From the NCBI GenBank assembly GCA_947477565.1, contig CANJUR010000038.1, forward strand, positions 1 through 41,950: a stretch of DNA of 41,950 nucleotides, written 5' to 3'. How positions within the stretch are numbered: the first letter of the stretch is position 1; each line of letters starts with the position of its first letter. This DNA is from Deltaproteobacteria bacterium (GTDB lineage: Bacteria > Myxococcota_A > Polyangia > Polyangiales > Ga0077539). Under the pieces are notes generated by a model. That model had not been told where the DNA came from. It saw only the letters and a list, made by a program, of their open reading frames with translations, and ran no database searches. Made by a program: the position numbers and the translations under genes. Shown piece by piece: positions 7,863 to 16,374 of this stretch.

Positions 7863-8402
7863 TCACTTTCTTCGGGCGCGGGGGCTCCGTGCGCTCGGCG
7901 GGGTCAGCGGGGCGGGTTGCCCGAGCGCGAGCATCGCGTACCCCAGCGCGGCCAGGTGATGGAGAGCCCCGGGCGACAGGTTTGCCGCCGTAGAGGCCGG
8001 CAGATGGACGTCTCCGACCCAGTCCCAGACCCACGCCGGATACTGCGGGAGAAGCTGTTTCGCGAACCGCAGGAGCGTCGCCCAGACGGGCATCTCGTTG
8101 AGTCGGGTGCGGTCGGTGGCCAGCTCCGACGCGTGGGTTCCGTGGCCGGTGAGCAGCCATTCCGCGCGAACGCCTGCGCCTGCGGCGATCTTGTAGGCGG
8201 TCTCGACCTCGATGGAGTGCGGGCGCTCCTTCAGCCGCTTCAGGATGATGCTGATCTGCGTCTCCGCGAGGCCGCTGCGCCGCGCGAGTTCACGCTGGGT
8301 CATCCCTGTCTTGCTGAGCAGCCAGTTGAGGCGCTCCTCGATGGTGTTCGGATTGGTCGGGGACACGAGAGGAAGAATGCGCGGAGAACTTGCACCCGAC
8401 AA
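7863..8402 (-). CDS. XRE-family (Cro/CI-like) transcriptional regulator
   Basis: A 179-residue DNA-binding protein, probably the repressor of the integrative element. Residues about 20-75 form a helix-turn-helix of the XRE type: an opening amphipathic helix, then MTQRELARRSGLAETQISIIL as helices 2 and 3, then a Leu-rich helix AYKIAAGAGVRAEWLLTG, the usual ending for CI-like repressors. The C-terminal half has no recognised dimerisation or peptidase domain and is Trp/Ala-rich. It is the first gene of the repressor-integrase-excisionase run and faces away from the small gene at 8642; the 239-base gap between them should hold its operator. The start could also be a GTG about 12 codons inside. 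Confidence 0.85.
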   Translation of the reverse strand: MSGASSPRILPLVSPTNPNTIEERLNWLLSKTGMTQRELARRSGLAETQISIILKRLKERPHSIEVETAYKIAAGAGVRAEWLLTGHGTHASELATDRTRLNEMPVWATLLRFAKQLLPQYPAWVWDWVGDVHLPASTAANLSPGALHHLAALGYAMLALGQPAPLTPPSARSPRARRK

Positions 8403-8641
8403 GCCCCTCGGACCGGTCCGACGGGGGCAGATGTGCCATGTAAGGGTGTCGTCACGGGGAAAAATGAATTCTTTAAAAGTGCATCTGGTGAGGCGACTGA
8501 CATGCTTTCGGGTGCTATCGAATGAATTGCTCGGCCAATGCCAGATCGTTCAACTCCGGTCGAATGCCCTGGGAGTCCATCGCGGGTTCACGCTCCGGAT
8601 GGTTCCCGTCAGCCACTGTTTGCAGCAGCAAGGACTTCCCT

Positions 8642-8932
8642 ATGAAAAAGCCTATCCATCGAATCCCCGGCCGCGCGGTCGAGATCCTTGTCTTCAAGTT
8701 AATCGAGGGCTCTCGCCGCAGAACCCTGGTCGCCCACCTGACGCTGGACTCCAACCTGCGTAACGCCATCATGCCCCACGGCGTCGGTCGCTACCGGGTC
8801 GAGTGGCGCGACGCGCGCCGTTGGATCACCCGGGCCAACGGCATCTGGGTCTGGCCGGATGGCCGACTTCAGCAGGTGTCGGGGCGCAAGCGGCCGCCGC
8901 GCAAACTGGGCGCGCCGAAGAAGGTGTGGTGA
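8642..8932 (+). CDS. Small hypothetical protein, element-borne
   Basis: A 96-residue basic protein starting MKKPIHRIPGRAVEILVF, with a good ribosome binding site (AAGGA at 8630-8634). The middle alternates hydrophobic and charged residues (VGRYRVEWRDARRWITRANGIWVWPDGRLQQV), suggesting a small beta-rich fold, and the end is a Lys/Arg/Pro tail. I do not recognise a family. It is divergent from the repressor gene, the place where lambdoid and conjugative elements keep small early genes. An in-frame upstream extension to 8522 lacks a good ribosome binding site and was not used. Confidence 0.6.
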   Translation: MKKPIHRIPGRAVEILVFKLIEGSRRRTLVAHLTLDSNLRNAIMPHGVGRYRVEWRDARRWITRANGIWVWPDGRLQQVSGRKRPPRKLGAPKKVW

Positions 8933-9305
8933 GCCGACCGCTCGGCCCGACCTGCGCAGAGACCGCGCTCCGCCTCGAACACCGACCGCTCCCTATACTC
9001 CGCAGACAGAACGACGGCGATCGAGCCGCACTCGCAGGGTCGTGGGCTCCGTCCCGCACGCCGTCGCGGCGCGCGACGCGTTGTCGTGCATGGGCTCGTG
9101 CATGGGCTCGTGCATGGGCTCGTGCATGGGCTAAAACGGGCTCGACATCGGGTGGGCAGCGGCACGTGGGCTCCGGACGCGCAAAGGGAGTGCCAGGTTG
9201 CACGACCGAATGCGCCGTTCGCGCCCCCCCGCCGCCGTCCCCTCGAAAGCCTTGTGCCCCCCGCTCAATCCGACGACACTCCGCGGCCTCGCGGGAGGAG
9301 ATTCG
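8933..9305. other. 373-base intergenic region upstream of the BREX locus
   Basis: No convincing gene. It holds the 12-bp repeat array (9084-9131) roughly in the middle and ends with the ribosome binding site GGGAGGAG (9293-9300) of the next gene. It should contain the promoter of the first BREX block, but I see no clear -35/-10 pair. Confidence 0.5.
9084..9131. repeat. 12-bp perfect tandem repeat, 4 copies
   Basis: TCGTGCATGGGC is repeated four times without a mismatch at 9084-9095, 9096-9107, 9108-9119 and 9120-9131. The core TGCA/GCATGG... is partly palindromic. It lies upstream of the first BREX gene in noncoding DNA, so it could be an iteron-like protein binding site or simply a slippage product. 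Confidence 0.9.
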
Positions 9306-10070
9306 GTGACCCCTACGTCTGTCGCACCATCGGCCGCTACACCCATCACGGAGGCGCAGACCGATGCGTTCTACCGCGCCTCCACCCTGGGCCTCGCGTG
9401 GCTCGATGCCCGTGAGTCCGCCCCTCGGCGCTTCGGCTCCGCCGCCGATGCCTCCTGGCGCAACTACGCCGGCACGCCCACCGACCTCACCGAACTCGAT
9501 CGCCTCGAACTCCTCCTCCGCGATGCCGCCAGCCTCTACCCCGATGCCTTCAGCCCCCGAGCCGTCTTCGCCATCCCCGGGCTCACCGACGATGAACCCT
9601 TTGGCCAGTGGTCCCATGTGCCCGCCCCAGGCCTCGCCCGCGATGCCTTCCGCACACCACCCGCCCCCGTCGCCGACGTGCGCGCCCTCCTGACCGACGC
9701 CGCCCGCGAGTGGTCCGTCGCGCTCGGAACCCCGGCGCCGCTGCTCCCGATCGGACCCACCTCCCGGGTGCTCGTCGTCGGCGCAGCCGCCCTCGTCGCC
9801 GTCGCCGCGCGCTTCGCCGACCACCGCGACCTCTCCTTCCATGAGCAGGTCGTCGTCGTCACCGACGCGCCTGCGCTCCGGCACCTCGCAGGCCTCGCCG
9901 CGCTCGCCCTCGGTGAACTCCGCGCGCCGCGCTGCCTCTCGCCCGAGGTCACCCCTTCGTCGCCCGTGGCCGCCAGCGTCGCCGCGCTCGACCTGCTCGC
10001 CAGCTCCGACGATGCCTCGACCGACGAACGCACCGCGGCCGAGGCCCTGCTCTCCGCGCGCAAGCGCTGA
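9306..10070 (+). CDS. Conserved-looking hypothetical protein, first gene of the BREX block
   Basis: A 254-residue protein, started at a GTG with a strong ribosome binding site GGGAGGAG six bases before it; the longer frame to 9198 has no such site. It is Ala/Leu/Pro-rich and globular with no signal peptide. A segment around residues 155-195 (SRVLVVGAAALVAVAARFADH...EQVVVVTDAPALRHLAGLAAL) looks like alternating strands and helices of a Rossmann-like fold, but I cannot assign a family. It precedes pglW by only 20 bases on the same strand, so it is probably cotranscribed and may be a BREX 2 accessory. Function unknown. Confidence 0.75.
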   Translation: MTPTSVAPSAATPITEAQTDAFYRASTLGLAWLDARESAPRRFGSAADASWRNYAGTPTDLTELDRLELLLRDAASLYPDAFSPRAVFAIPGLTDDEPFGQWSHVPAPGLARDAFRTPPAPVADVRALLTDAAREWSVALGTPAPLLPIGPTSRVLVVGAAALVAVAARFADHRDLSFHEQVVVVTDAPALRHLAGLAALALGELRAPRCLSPEVTPSSPVAASVAALDLLASSDDASTDERTAAEALLSARKR

Positions 10071-10090
10071 CCAAAGGCTCCAGAGAAACC

Positions 10091-13000
10091 ATGGGACTGC
10101 CCCGCGATCGCGTCCTCGCCGATGGCCACACGCCGCACTCGTGGGAGCGGCAGGCCATCGAGTTCATCAAGTCCGCGTTGCCCAACGAAAACCCCTATTT
10201 CCTCTGGGGACTCGTCGAGCTCGTCGATCCGTCCGGGAGACGATACGAGATCGACGCCCTCGTCCTCGGACACAACGCCCTGTACCTCGTCGAAATCAAG
10301 AGCCACCCCGCACGCTTCGCCGGCAACTCCGTCAACTGGACGTACTCCTTCTTCGACGATCGCAACGCTCGCTCCCGCGTCATGGAGAACCCGATGATCG
10401 GCGCCGGACGCAAGGCCCGCGCGCTCGCAGGACTGCTCGATCGGGAGTTTCGCGGGAGGCGTCCGCGCGTCGAACCACTGGTCTTCCTGTCCGACGAGAA
10501 AGTGGACGTCTCGGGGCTCGATGCCGCCGGACGCATGGGCGTCGTCACCCGCAAAACCTTCGTCCGCGCCATCACCCAGGCGGAGTTCGACGGCGCGCAG
10601 TCGTCCCTCCAGGACCGCTCCATCGACCCCAACGCCGCGCGCGAGACCGTGCAGACGCTGCGACGCCTCGGCATCGAGGAGAGCAAAGGGCAACGCCGCT
10701 ATGGCGACCTGCTCGTCGAGGACATTTTCGACGAAGGCCTCGGGTACCAGGACCACCTCGGAACGTCCGACTCCCTCAAGGGCCTCGTGCGGCGCGTTCG
10801 CGTCTATCTCGTCGCGCAGTCGTCCACCGCCGAGCGACAGGATCAACTCAAGCGCGCCGCAACCCGCGAGGCCCGCATCCTCATCGCGCTGTCGCACCCG
10901 CACGTCCTCAAGTGCATCGACTTCACCGCCACCGGACCGACCGGCGAGCCCTGCCTCGTCTTCGAACACGAACCCGCGTTCGAGCGCCTCGATCGCTACA
11001 TCCAGCAGCGCCCGAAGCTCTCCTTCGCCGACCGCATGACCATCGTTCGGCAGGTCGGCGAAGCCGTCGGGTACTGCCACCAGCGCAACGTCCTGCACCG
11101 CGGCATCGACCCGACCTCCGTGCTCGTGCGCGGCGGCGGTGACGACGGTCCCATCGACACCCGACTCTTCAACTTCCAACTCGCGCAACACACCGACACC
11201 CGCGGGACGGTTCACCTCTCCGCTCTCTCGGACATGGTCGTGTACCGCGCGCCCGAACTCCTCGAAGACCCCGAGAAGGCCGACGCCCAGAGCGATGTGT
11301 TCTCGCTCGGCGCACTCGCGTGGTTCGTCTTCGTCGGCCGCGCACCCGCGGCGAAGCTCGGCGAACGGCAACTTCAACTCCTCCGCGACGGCAAGCTCTC
11401 CCTCGCAAGCGCCGGGGAAGAACTCGCCAGCCTCAAGGTCGAACGCAAGCAGGGCCGCGCGCAGCACTTCGAAAACCTCGACGACCTCATCGGCTTCGCC
11501 ACGGAGGTCTCCCGCACCGCACGCTGCGACTCGGCCAACGAGCTCGTGGACCTCCTCGGACACGTGCTCCTCGGCGACGAAGACGACCGGCCGCCGGTCA
11601 GCGATGCGGTCTCCGGCGATGTCGTCCGCTCGGACGATGGCACCGAGTTCATCGTCGAAAACCTCCTCGGAACAGGCAGTACGGCACGGGTGTTTCGCGT
11701 GAGCTCGGGCGACGACGGCGGGGCCTTGAAGGTCGCGCTCGAACCCGAGTTCGACGAGCGACTCGAAGCCGAAGCACGCCTCCTCGATCGAGCGCGCGGC
11801 GACCGGATCGTCGGGCTCAAGCGCACGCTGCGCTTCCAGGGAAGGTGCGCGCTCCTCCTCGAAGACGCCGGCGAGACCCTCGCCGCCGTGCTCGCACGCA
11901 GCGGACCCGCCGGGCTCGATCAGGCGCGCCGATGGGGCGATGATCTCCTCCGCGCAGCCGAGCGGCTGGAAGAGTTCGGGGTCGTTCACAAGGACATCAA
12001 GCCCGCCAACGTCGGCTTCGTGCAGCGTGACCCCAGGGGCGCCAGGCACCTCATGCTCTTCGACTTCAGCCTCGCGCAAACCGCGGAGCACGAGGTGCTC
12101 GTGGGCACCCCGCCGTATCGCGACCCGGGCGTCCTGGTGCGCGGTCGCTGGGACGCCGCGGCCGATCGCTGGTCGGTCGCGTTTACCCTCTACGAGATGC
12201 TCACCGGGCGGCTTCCGCGGTGGGTCGATGACGTCACCCTCCGCGACGACGCCGAGGTCATCCTCGAAGCCGAACGCTTCGACCCCACCGTGCGCGAAGC
12301 GCTGACGGTCTTCTTCCGGCAGTGCCTCGGGAGAGACGCCACACAGCGGTTTCCAAGCGCCGAAGCGATGCGCGAGTCGTGGATCTTCGCGTTCGTTCCG
12401 CGCACCGTGGCCTCCCCGCCCGTCATCCTCGACCCGGAGACGGGCCGCACGGGGACAACCACCCCCGCAGGGAACATCGAACACGTCTGGTCCGCGGCCG
12501 CGCTCGCGGCGATTCGGGATGCCACGCCGGTCGAGGCCCTGCCCCTCTCCAGCCGCGGCAAGAACGCGCTCGATCGCGAAGGGATCCTCGCCTTCGGCGA
12601 CCTCCGCAAGGTCTCCAGGACCAACCTCGGCAAACTCAAAGGGCTCGGGCGCGAGACCGTGCGCGAACTCGTGGAGTTTCGTGAGGCGTGGCGGCGCGCC
12701 CAGGACGCCGAGGTCGTGAAGCCCGTCTCGACGACCACCCCGAGCGAAGCGTCCGCGACGCCGAGCACCCTCGCGGGGTGGCTCGCAGCCTTCGTTCCGA
12801 CGGACGCGAGTGGGGTGCGCGGAAAGACCTGGATCGTGGACTTGCGCGCGCTCTTCGGCCTCGACGACGGCGTGCCCGTGGATGCCGGACAGCTTGCGCT
12901 GCGCCGTGGTGTCAGTCGGCAGGTCATCTACATCCACCTCGGTGAAGCCCGGAAGCTCTGGTCGAAATCGAAGGTGCTCCCGACGCTGCAGCAGATCGTT

Positions 13001-14293
13001 CAGGAGGCCCTCGCGGCGTCGGGCGGGCTCGCCCCTGTTCGTGCGCTCGCGGAGACCGTCGCCCGGGCCTGCGGCGTCGCGCGTCCCGATGAACTCGACG
13101 ACGCCGCGCGGCTGCAGGCCACCGCCCTCGTCGAGATCGCCCGCATGACCGACGAGACCCTCGCCGACGGAATCCTCCACGACGCCCGGTGGATCGCGAC
13201 GGACCGCGGCCTCCTCGACGTGGCCCGCGCCCTCGGCAACGAGGCCGACCGGCTCAGCGCGCGCGATGTTTTGCCCAGCGCCGACGAGGCCCGCGGACGC
13301 CTCGCCCCGCTGGTAGAACACAGCGATCTGGCCCGCCTCGGCGTGGAGCGGTTGCTGCCCCTCGCGGCCAGCGCGAGCACCCGGGCCGCCTGCTCCGCGC
13401 GGCTGGAACTGTACCCGCGCGGGATGTCCGCCGAGCGCGCTTTACGCCTGTGCGCGGGCGTATTCACCGAGCGCGAGTACGACGAAGCGCGGCTGCGCAG
13501 CGTGGTTGCGAGCCGCTACCGTGAGGCCGTCGCGCTGCCCACGCGGCCCGAGCTCGATGCGCTCGTCGCCTCGGTGCTGACCTTCCTCTTCGACGAGACC
13601 CTGCAGCGGTACGCCCGCCCGCTGGTCGCCGAGAACCCCTCGTCGCTCACCACCCACCGACCCGTGGTGGTGCGCCCGGTGGTCGCTCACACCGCGCGGA
13701 CCTCCGAGACCCCGCGTGCGCTGACCTTCGACGATGCCGCCGCGCGGGACTTCGATGAGCGTCTGCGGATGGCTGCGCAGAAGCGCGCTTTCCGGGTGAT
13801 CAACGTCGCGCCGGTGTTTGCGCCGGTGGCTGCGCTGGCCATCGGGCGACGGCTCGACGTGCCGGTGCTGAGCCTCGACAAGCTGCTCTGGATCAGCCTC
13901 CGCGAACTCGCCGAACGGGAAGGGGTCGAGTGGGACGTCATCGTCGAGGCCGACCGGCAGGGGCCGCGCGGCGACGACTGGGAGACCCTCCGCGATCTCG
14001 TGCGCGAGGCCGCGCAGGCCGTACTTGCGGGATGGGCCACGCAGCAGAAGGCCCTGGTTCTTCGCGACCTCGGGCTCGCTGCGCGCTTCGGGCTCCGGGA
14101 GTTCGTCGAGGGACTCGCCGCGCTCGCGCGACGCGACGACGGACCAGCGGTGTTCGTGGTGCTCGCGCGGCTCGGTGCGGCCAACGAGGCGCCCATCGAC
14201 GGCGGAGCGATCGCGGCGCTGCCGCTGCCCAACCCCACCGCGGCCCCGCGCCTCACGCCGCCGCAGACCTGGATCACCGCGGTGGCGGGATGA
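10091..14293 (+). CDS. pglW: BREX-2 serine/threonine kinase PglW (NERD + two kinase folds)
   Basis: A 1400-residue protein matching PglW, the kinase of the phage growth limitation / BREX type 2 system. Domains in order: a NERD nuclease-related domain at about 15-110 (YEIDALVLGHNALYLVEIKSHP supplies the D...E-x-K core); a first kinase-like domain at about 200-480 that is degenerate (H336-R-G replaces HRD, N361-F-Q replaces DFG, no VAIK Lys); a second, intact kinase at about 515-780 with loop GTGSTARVF, K547 in ALKVA, H633-K-D635-I-K-P-A-N, and D658-F-S; a helix-hairpin-helix region like the RNA polymerase alpha C-terminal domain at about 816-866; an HTH-like segment at about 914-970; and a 400-residue C-terminal part of unknown fold. 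Next upstream is a hypothetical gene 20 bases away; downstream its stop directly abuts the stop of the convergent HNH-like gene. Confidence 0.93.
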   Translation: MGLPRDRVLADGHTPHSWERQAIEFIKSALPNENPYFLWGLVELVDPSGRRYEIDALVLGHNALYLVEIKSHPARFAGNSVNWTYSFFDDRNARSRVMENPMIGAGRKARALAGLLDREFRGRRPRVEPLVFLSDEKVDVSGLDAAGRMGVVTRKTFVRAITQAEFDGAQSSLQDRSIDPNAARETVQTLRRLGIEESKGQRRYGDLLVEDIFDEGLGYQDHLGTSDSLKGLVRRVRVYLVAQSSTAERQDQLKRAATREARILIALSHPHVLKCIDFTATGPTGEPCLVFEHEPAFERLDRYIQQRPKLSFADRMTIVRQVGEAVGYCHQRNVLHRGIDPTSVLVRGGGDDGPIDTRLFNFQLAQHTDTRGTVHLSALSDMVVYRAPELLEDPEKADAQSDVFSLGALAWFVFVGRAPAAKLGERQLQLLRDGKLSLASAGEELASLKVERKQGRAQHFENLDDLIGFATEVSRTARCDSANELVDLLGHVLLGDEDDRPPVSDAVSGDVVRSDDGTEFIVENLLGTGSTARVFRVSSGDDGGALKVALEPEFDERLEAEARLLDRARGDRIVGLKRTLRFQGRCALLLEDAGETLAAVLARSGPAGLDQARRWGDDLLRAAERLEEFGVVHKDIKPANVGFVQRDPRGARHLMLFDFSLAQTAEHEVLVGTPPYRDPGVLVRGRWDAAADRWSVAFTLYEMLTGRLPRWVDDVTLRDDAEVILEAERFDPTVREALTVFFRQCLGRDATQRFPSAEAMRESWIFAFVPRTVASPPVILDPETGRTGTTTPAGNIEHVWSAAALAAIRDATPVEALPLSSRGKNALDREGILAFGDLRKVSRTNLGKLKGLGRETVRELVEFREAWRRAQDAEVVKPVSTTTPSEASATPSTLAGWLAAFVPTDASGVRGKTWIVDLRALFGLDDGVPVDAGQLALRRGVSRQVIYIHLGEARKLWSKSKVLPTLQQIVQEALAASGGLAPVRALAETVARACGVARPDELDDAARLQATALVEIARMTDETLADGILHDARWIATDRGLLDVARALGNEADRLSARDVLPSADEARGRLAPLVEHSDLARLGVERLLPLAASASTRAACSARLELYPRGMSAERALRLCAGVFTEREYDEARLRSVVASRYREAVALPTRPELDALVASVLTFLFDETLQRYARPLVAENPSSLTTHRPVVVRPVVAHTARTSETPRALTFDDAAARDFDERLRMAAQKRAFRVINVAPVFAPVAALAIGRRLDVPVLSLDKLLWISLRELAEREGVEWDVIVEADRQGPRGDDWETLRDLVREAAQAVLAGWATQQKALVLRDLGLAARFGLREFVEGLAALARRDDGPAVFVVLARLGAANEAPIDGGAIAALPLPNPTAAPRLTPPQTWITAVAG

Positions 14294-14908
14294 TCACGTC
14301 TTCGGCGTAGTCCCGCGCGCGTTGCGTCGTTCGACGGCGCTCGCAACGAGGGGCGCCTTGCCGCGCAAGCCTTCGAGAGACAGACCCTCCTCTTCGTGCA
14401 GGCGAAGCCATTCGCGGCGCAGCGCCACGACGTCTTCGCGATGGCCGAGGCCGAGCTTGTCGATGGTGAAGCGCACCCTCGGGAGAACCTCCGGCGGCAC
14501 CCGGTGCTCGACGATGCGCAGCAGACAGGAGGGCAGTTCGACCTCGAACCAGCCGTCACCGACCTCGAAGGGGTCCAACAGCATGCCGTCCCACGCGGGC
14601 TTCTTGGCGCTGTTCACCGCCGAGTCGGCGTAGCGGTAGTTGCTCCATTCATAGGCCTTCGCGACACCGCCGGCGCCGGCCCAGGACTCGAAATGGTCGA
14701 CGGTCCCGCTCGCGATCCACATCCCGAGATAGGCGCAGCGTTCGTGAAAGGCCGCGCGTAGCTGCGGGAGAAACTGCGTCCAGTACTTGTTCGGCCGCCA
14801 CGTGCCGAGATCCGCGGGGCGGGGGTGGGTGTCCAGCCAACCGGCGCCCGCCTGTCTGCAGCGGACGTCAAACGTCTCGGGTTCGCGAGTCCTCTCAACG
14901 CGGATCAC
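14294..14908 (-). CDS. HNH-like nuclease, PtuB-like partner of the adjacent ATPase
   Basis: A 204-residue protein resembling the HNH endonucleases that pair with OLD/PtuA-type ATPases (Septu PtuB). The pattern is C58-A-Y, then D71-H72-F with the catalytic His, N90 in YEWSNYRYA and N99-S-A-K-K at the end of the fold, in the spacing of that family. The usual zinc-binding Cys pairs are missing: C-A-Y-L stands where C-x-Y-C is common, and N-S-A-K-K where C-N-x-x-K is common. So it is either a zinc-free variant or an inactivated one. The GTG start overlaps the ATPase stop (GTGA), implying translational coupling. Its stop (14294-14296) directly abuts the pglW stop (14291-14293). Family call rests on motif spacing and on the operon partner. 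Confidence 0.7.
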   Translation of the reverse strand: MIRVERTREPETFDVRCRQAGAGWLDTHPRPADLGTWRPNKYWTQFLPQLRAAFHERCAYLGMWIASGTVDHFESWAGAGGVAKAYEWSNYRYADSAVNSAKKPAWDGMLLDPFEVGDGWFEVELPSCLLRIVEHRVPPEVLPRVRFTIDKLGLGHREDVVALRREWLRLHEEEGLSLEGLRGKAPLVASAVERRNARGTTPKT

Positions 14909-16185
14909 GCCTGCCCCGTCTTTACGATCCAGCGAGGCCAGAAGATGTCGGCGCCACCGAGCACGCGCAGAAGCTCGGTGTGAATCGCATCCTGCGTCTG
15001 GAGTTCGGCCAGGTTCTCCTCGGCCCGGTTCAGCATGAAGCGCTCGGCGGCCTCGATCGCCCGTTCGGCCTCCAGTGAACGGCCCTGCTCCAGGCCGAAG
15101 AGCGGCGAGACCAGCCAGCGCACGACGTCGCCACGCTTCGCGAAGCGCAGCTTCTCGATGGTGGGGCCGTCCGTCGTCGCGTCGAAGTGGAAGAGCGCGT
15201 CCCGGTCTTCGTCGAAGGTCGTCTCCACCGAGGCCAGCACCAACGGCGAGTGCGTGCTGAGCACGATCTGGACGTCGCTGATGTCACCGAGGGCCTCGAC
15301 CGCCTTCAAGAGCGAAGGGAGGAAGCGCCGCTGCCACTGCGGGTGGAGGTGCGTCTCGGGCTCGTCGAAGAGGATCACCAGCCGACGCTCGGGCGCCTGC
15401 TTCAACGACTGGGCAGCGAGCTTGTGCCCCTGCCACGCCCACACCAGCAGGTAGGCGAGCGCGAGCATCCGCTTGATGCCCGCCGAGGCGAGCACCACGG
15501 GGGTTCGCCCGTACGGCAGGGCCAGCGTCGGGTGGGCGCGGCGATCGTCGAGGGCGAGGGCGAGGGGATCCAACGGGGCGCCGGGCCTGAGCGGTTCGCT
15601 CTCGCTCGGTGACAGCGCGAGCAAGACCTGCTCGAGGAGCTTGAACTCGGGGCTGCTCGTCTGCTGCCACGTCACCCAGTCTTCGATGAGACCGCGGCAG
15701 ATGGTCTTGCCGTCGGGGGAGAGGAGGGAGTTCCACACCTCGTCGGCGTTCAGGTGCAGCGCGTCGGGGCGCGCCGGATCGTCCGCGTTTCGGGTCTTGT
15801 TGCGACGCCAGTAGTGCTGCGCCGGGTCCCACAGGGAGCAGCGCCCGTCGGCGCGGAAGTACAAGACCAGACCGGGCATCGGCGGCCGACCGTCGCGCAG
15901 CACCCACTCGTGGTTGTCGAAATGGAACACGCTCTCGACGTGCGACTCCGTGGTCTTGCCCTGGATGACCGCTTCGAGGCGGGGAGGCGCCTCGCGGGTG
16001 GTCTCCTCGCGCGGCCAGGGTTGGCGATCGGGCCACGTGCCGGTCAACGCCCACCACGCGACGTCGAGCACGAAGCTCTTGCCGAGTCCGTTGTCGCCCG
16101 TGATCAGGTTGAGGCGATCGGCGAGGTGGATCGGACCGAGGTGGGCCGAGGGGCCGACGCCGGTCAGTTCGAGCTTCTTCAACAT
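14905..16185 (-). CDS. AAA/ABC-type ATPase, PtuA-like (Septu-type)
   Basis: A 426-residue soluble ATPase of the OLD/RecF-like AAA_21 group. Walker A is G30-D-N-G-L-G-K-S37; a signature-like helix SAGIKRMLALAYLL lies near 240-255; Walker B with catalytic Glu is LVILFDEPETHLHPQ near 270-284; the switch His is in STHSPLVL near 308-315. Together with the coupled HNH-like gene this gives the ATPase-then-nuclease layout of Septu (PtuA/PtuB). The start is MLKKLELTGVGP, the usual beginning for this group; a longer open frame into the region before pglX is antisense shadow. It is divergent from pglX, with a 189-base gap that must carry promoters for both. The pair is transcribed against the BREX genes on both sides. 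Confidence 0.82.
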   Translation of the reverse strand: MLKKLELTGVGPSAHLGPIHLADRLNLITGDNGLGKSFVLDVAWWALTGTWPDRQPWPREETTREAPPRLEAVIQGKTTESHVESVFHFDNHEWVLRDGRPPMPGLVLYFRADGRCSLWDPAQHYWRRNKTRNADDPARPDALHLNADEVWNSLLSPDGKTICRGLIEDWVTWQQTSSPEFKLLEQVLLALSPSESEPLRPGAPLDPLALALDDRRAHPTLALPYGRTPVVLASAGIKRMLALAYLLVWAWQGHKLAAQSLKQAPERRLVILFDEPETHLHPQWQRRFLPSLLKAVEALGDISDVQIVLSTHSPLVLASVETTFDEDRDALFHFDATTDGPTIEKLRFAKRGDVVRWLVSPLFGLEQGRSLEAERAIEAAERFMLNRAEENLAELQTQDAIHTELLRVLGGADIFWPRWIVKTGQA

Positions 16186-16374
16186 GGGTGGGTTCGTCTG
16201 GTTCTGCCGCGGAACACCTGCGGAGTGCCGCAGGTCGCGGACTCTACGCCGACGGTCGCCACGCAGGCCACCCGGAGGGCCGCGGATCGCGGTAGAACCC
16301 GTCACACGGTCCCCGAGACGGGACGGTGACCGCCAACGACCCGAACGCGCTTCTCCGAAGGACGACACCCCCCT

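Noticed and set aside
9536..13321. Very long open frame on the minus strand opposite pglW
   Set aside because: It is the antisense shadow of a GC-rich gene; the residues are Glu/Gly/Val/Ala-rich with no motif, while the plus strand carries clear kinase motifs.
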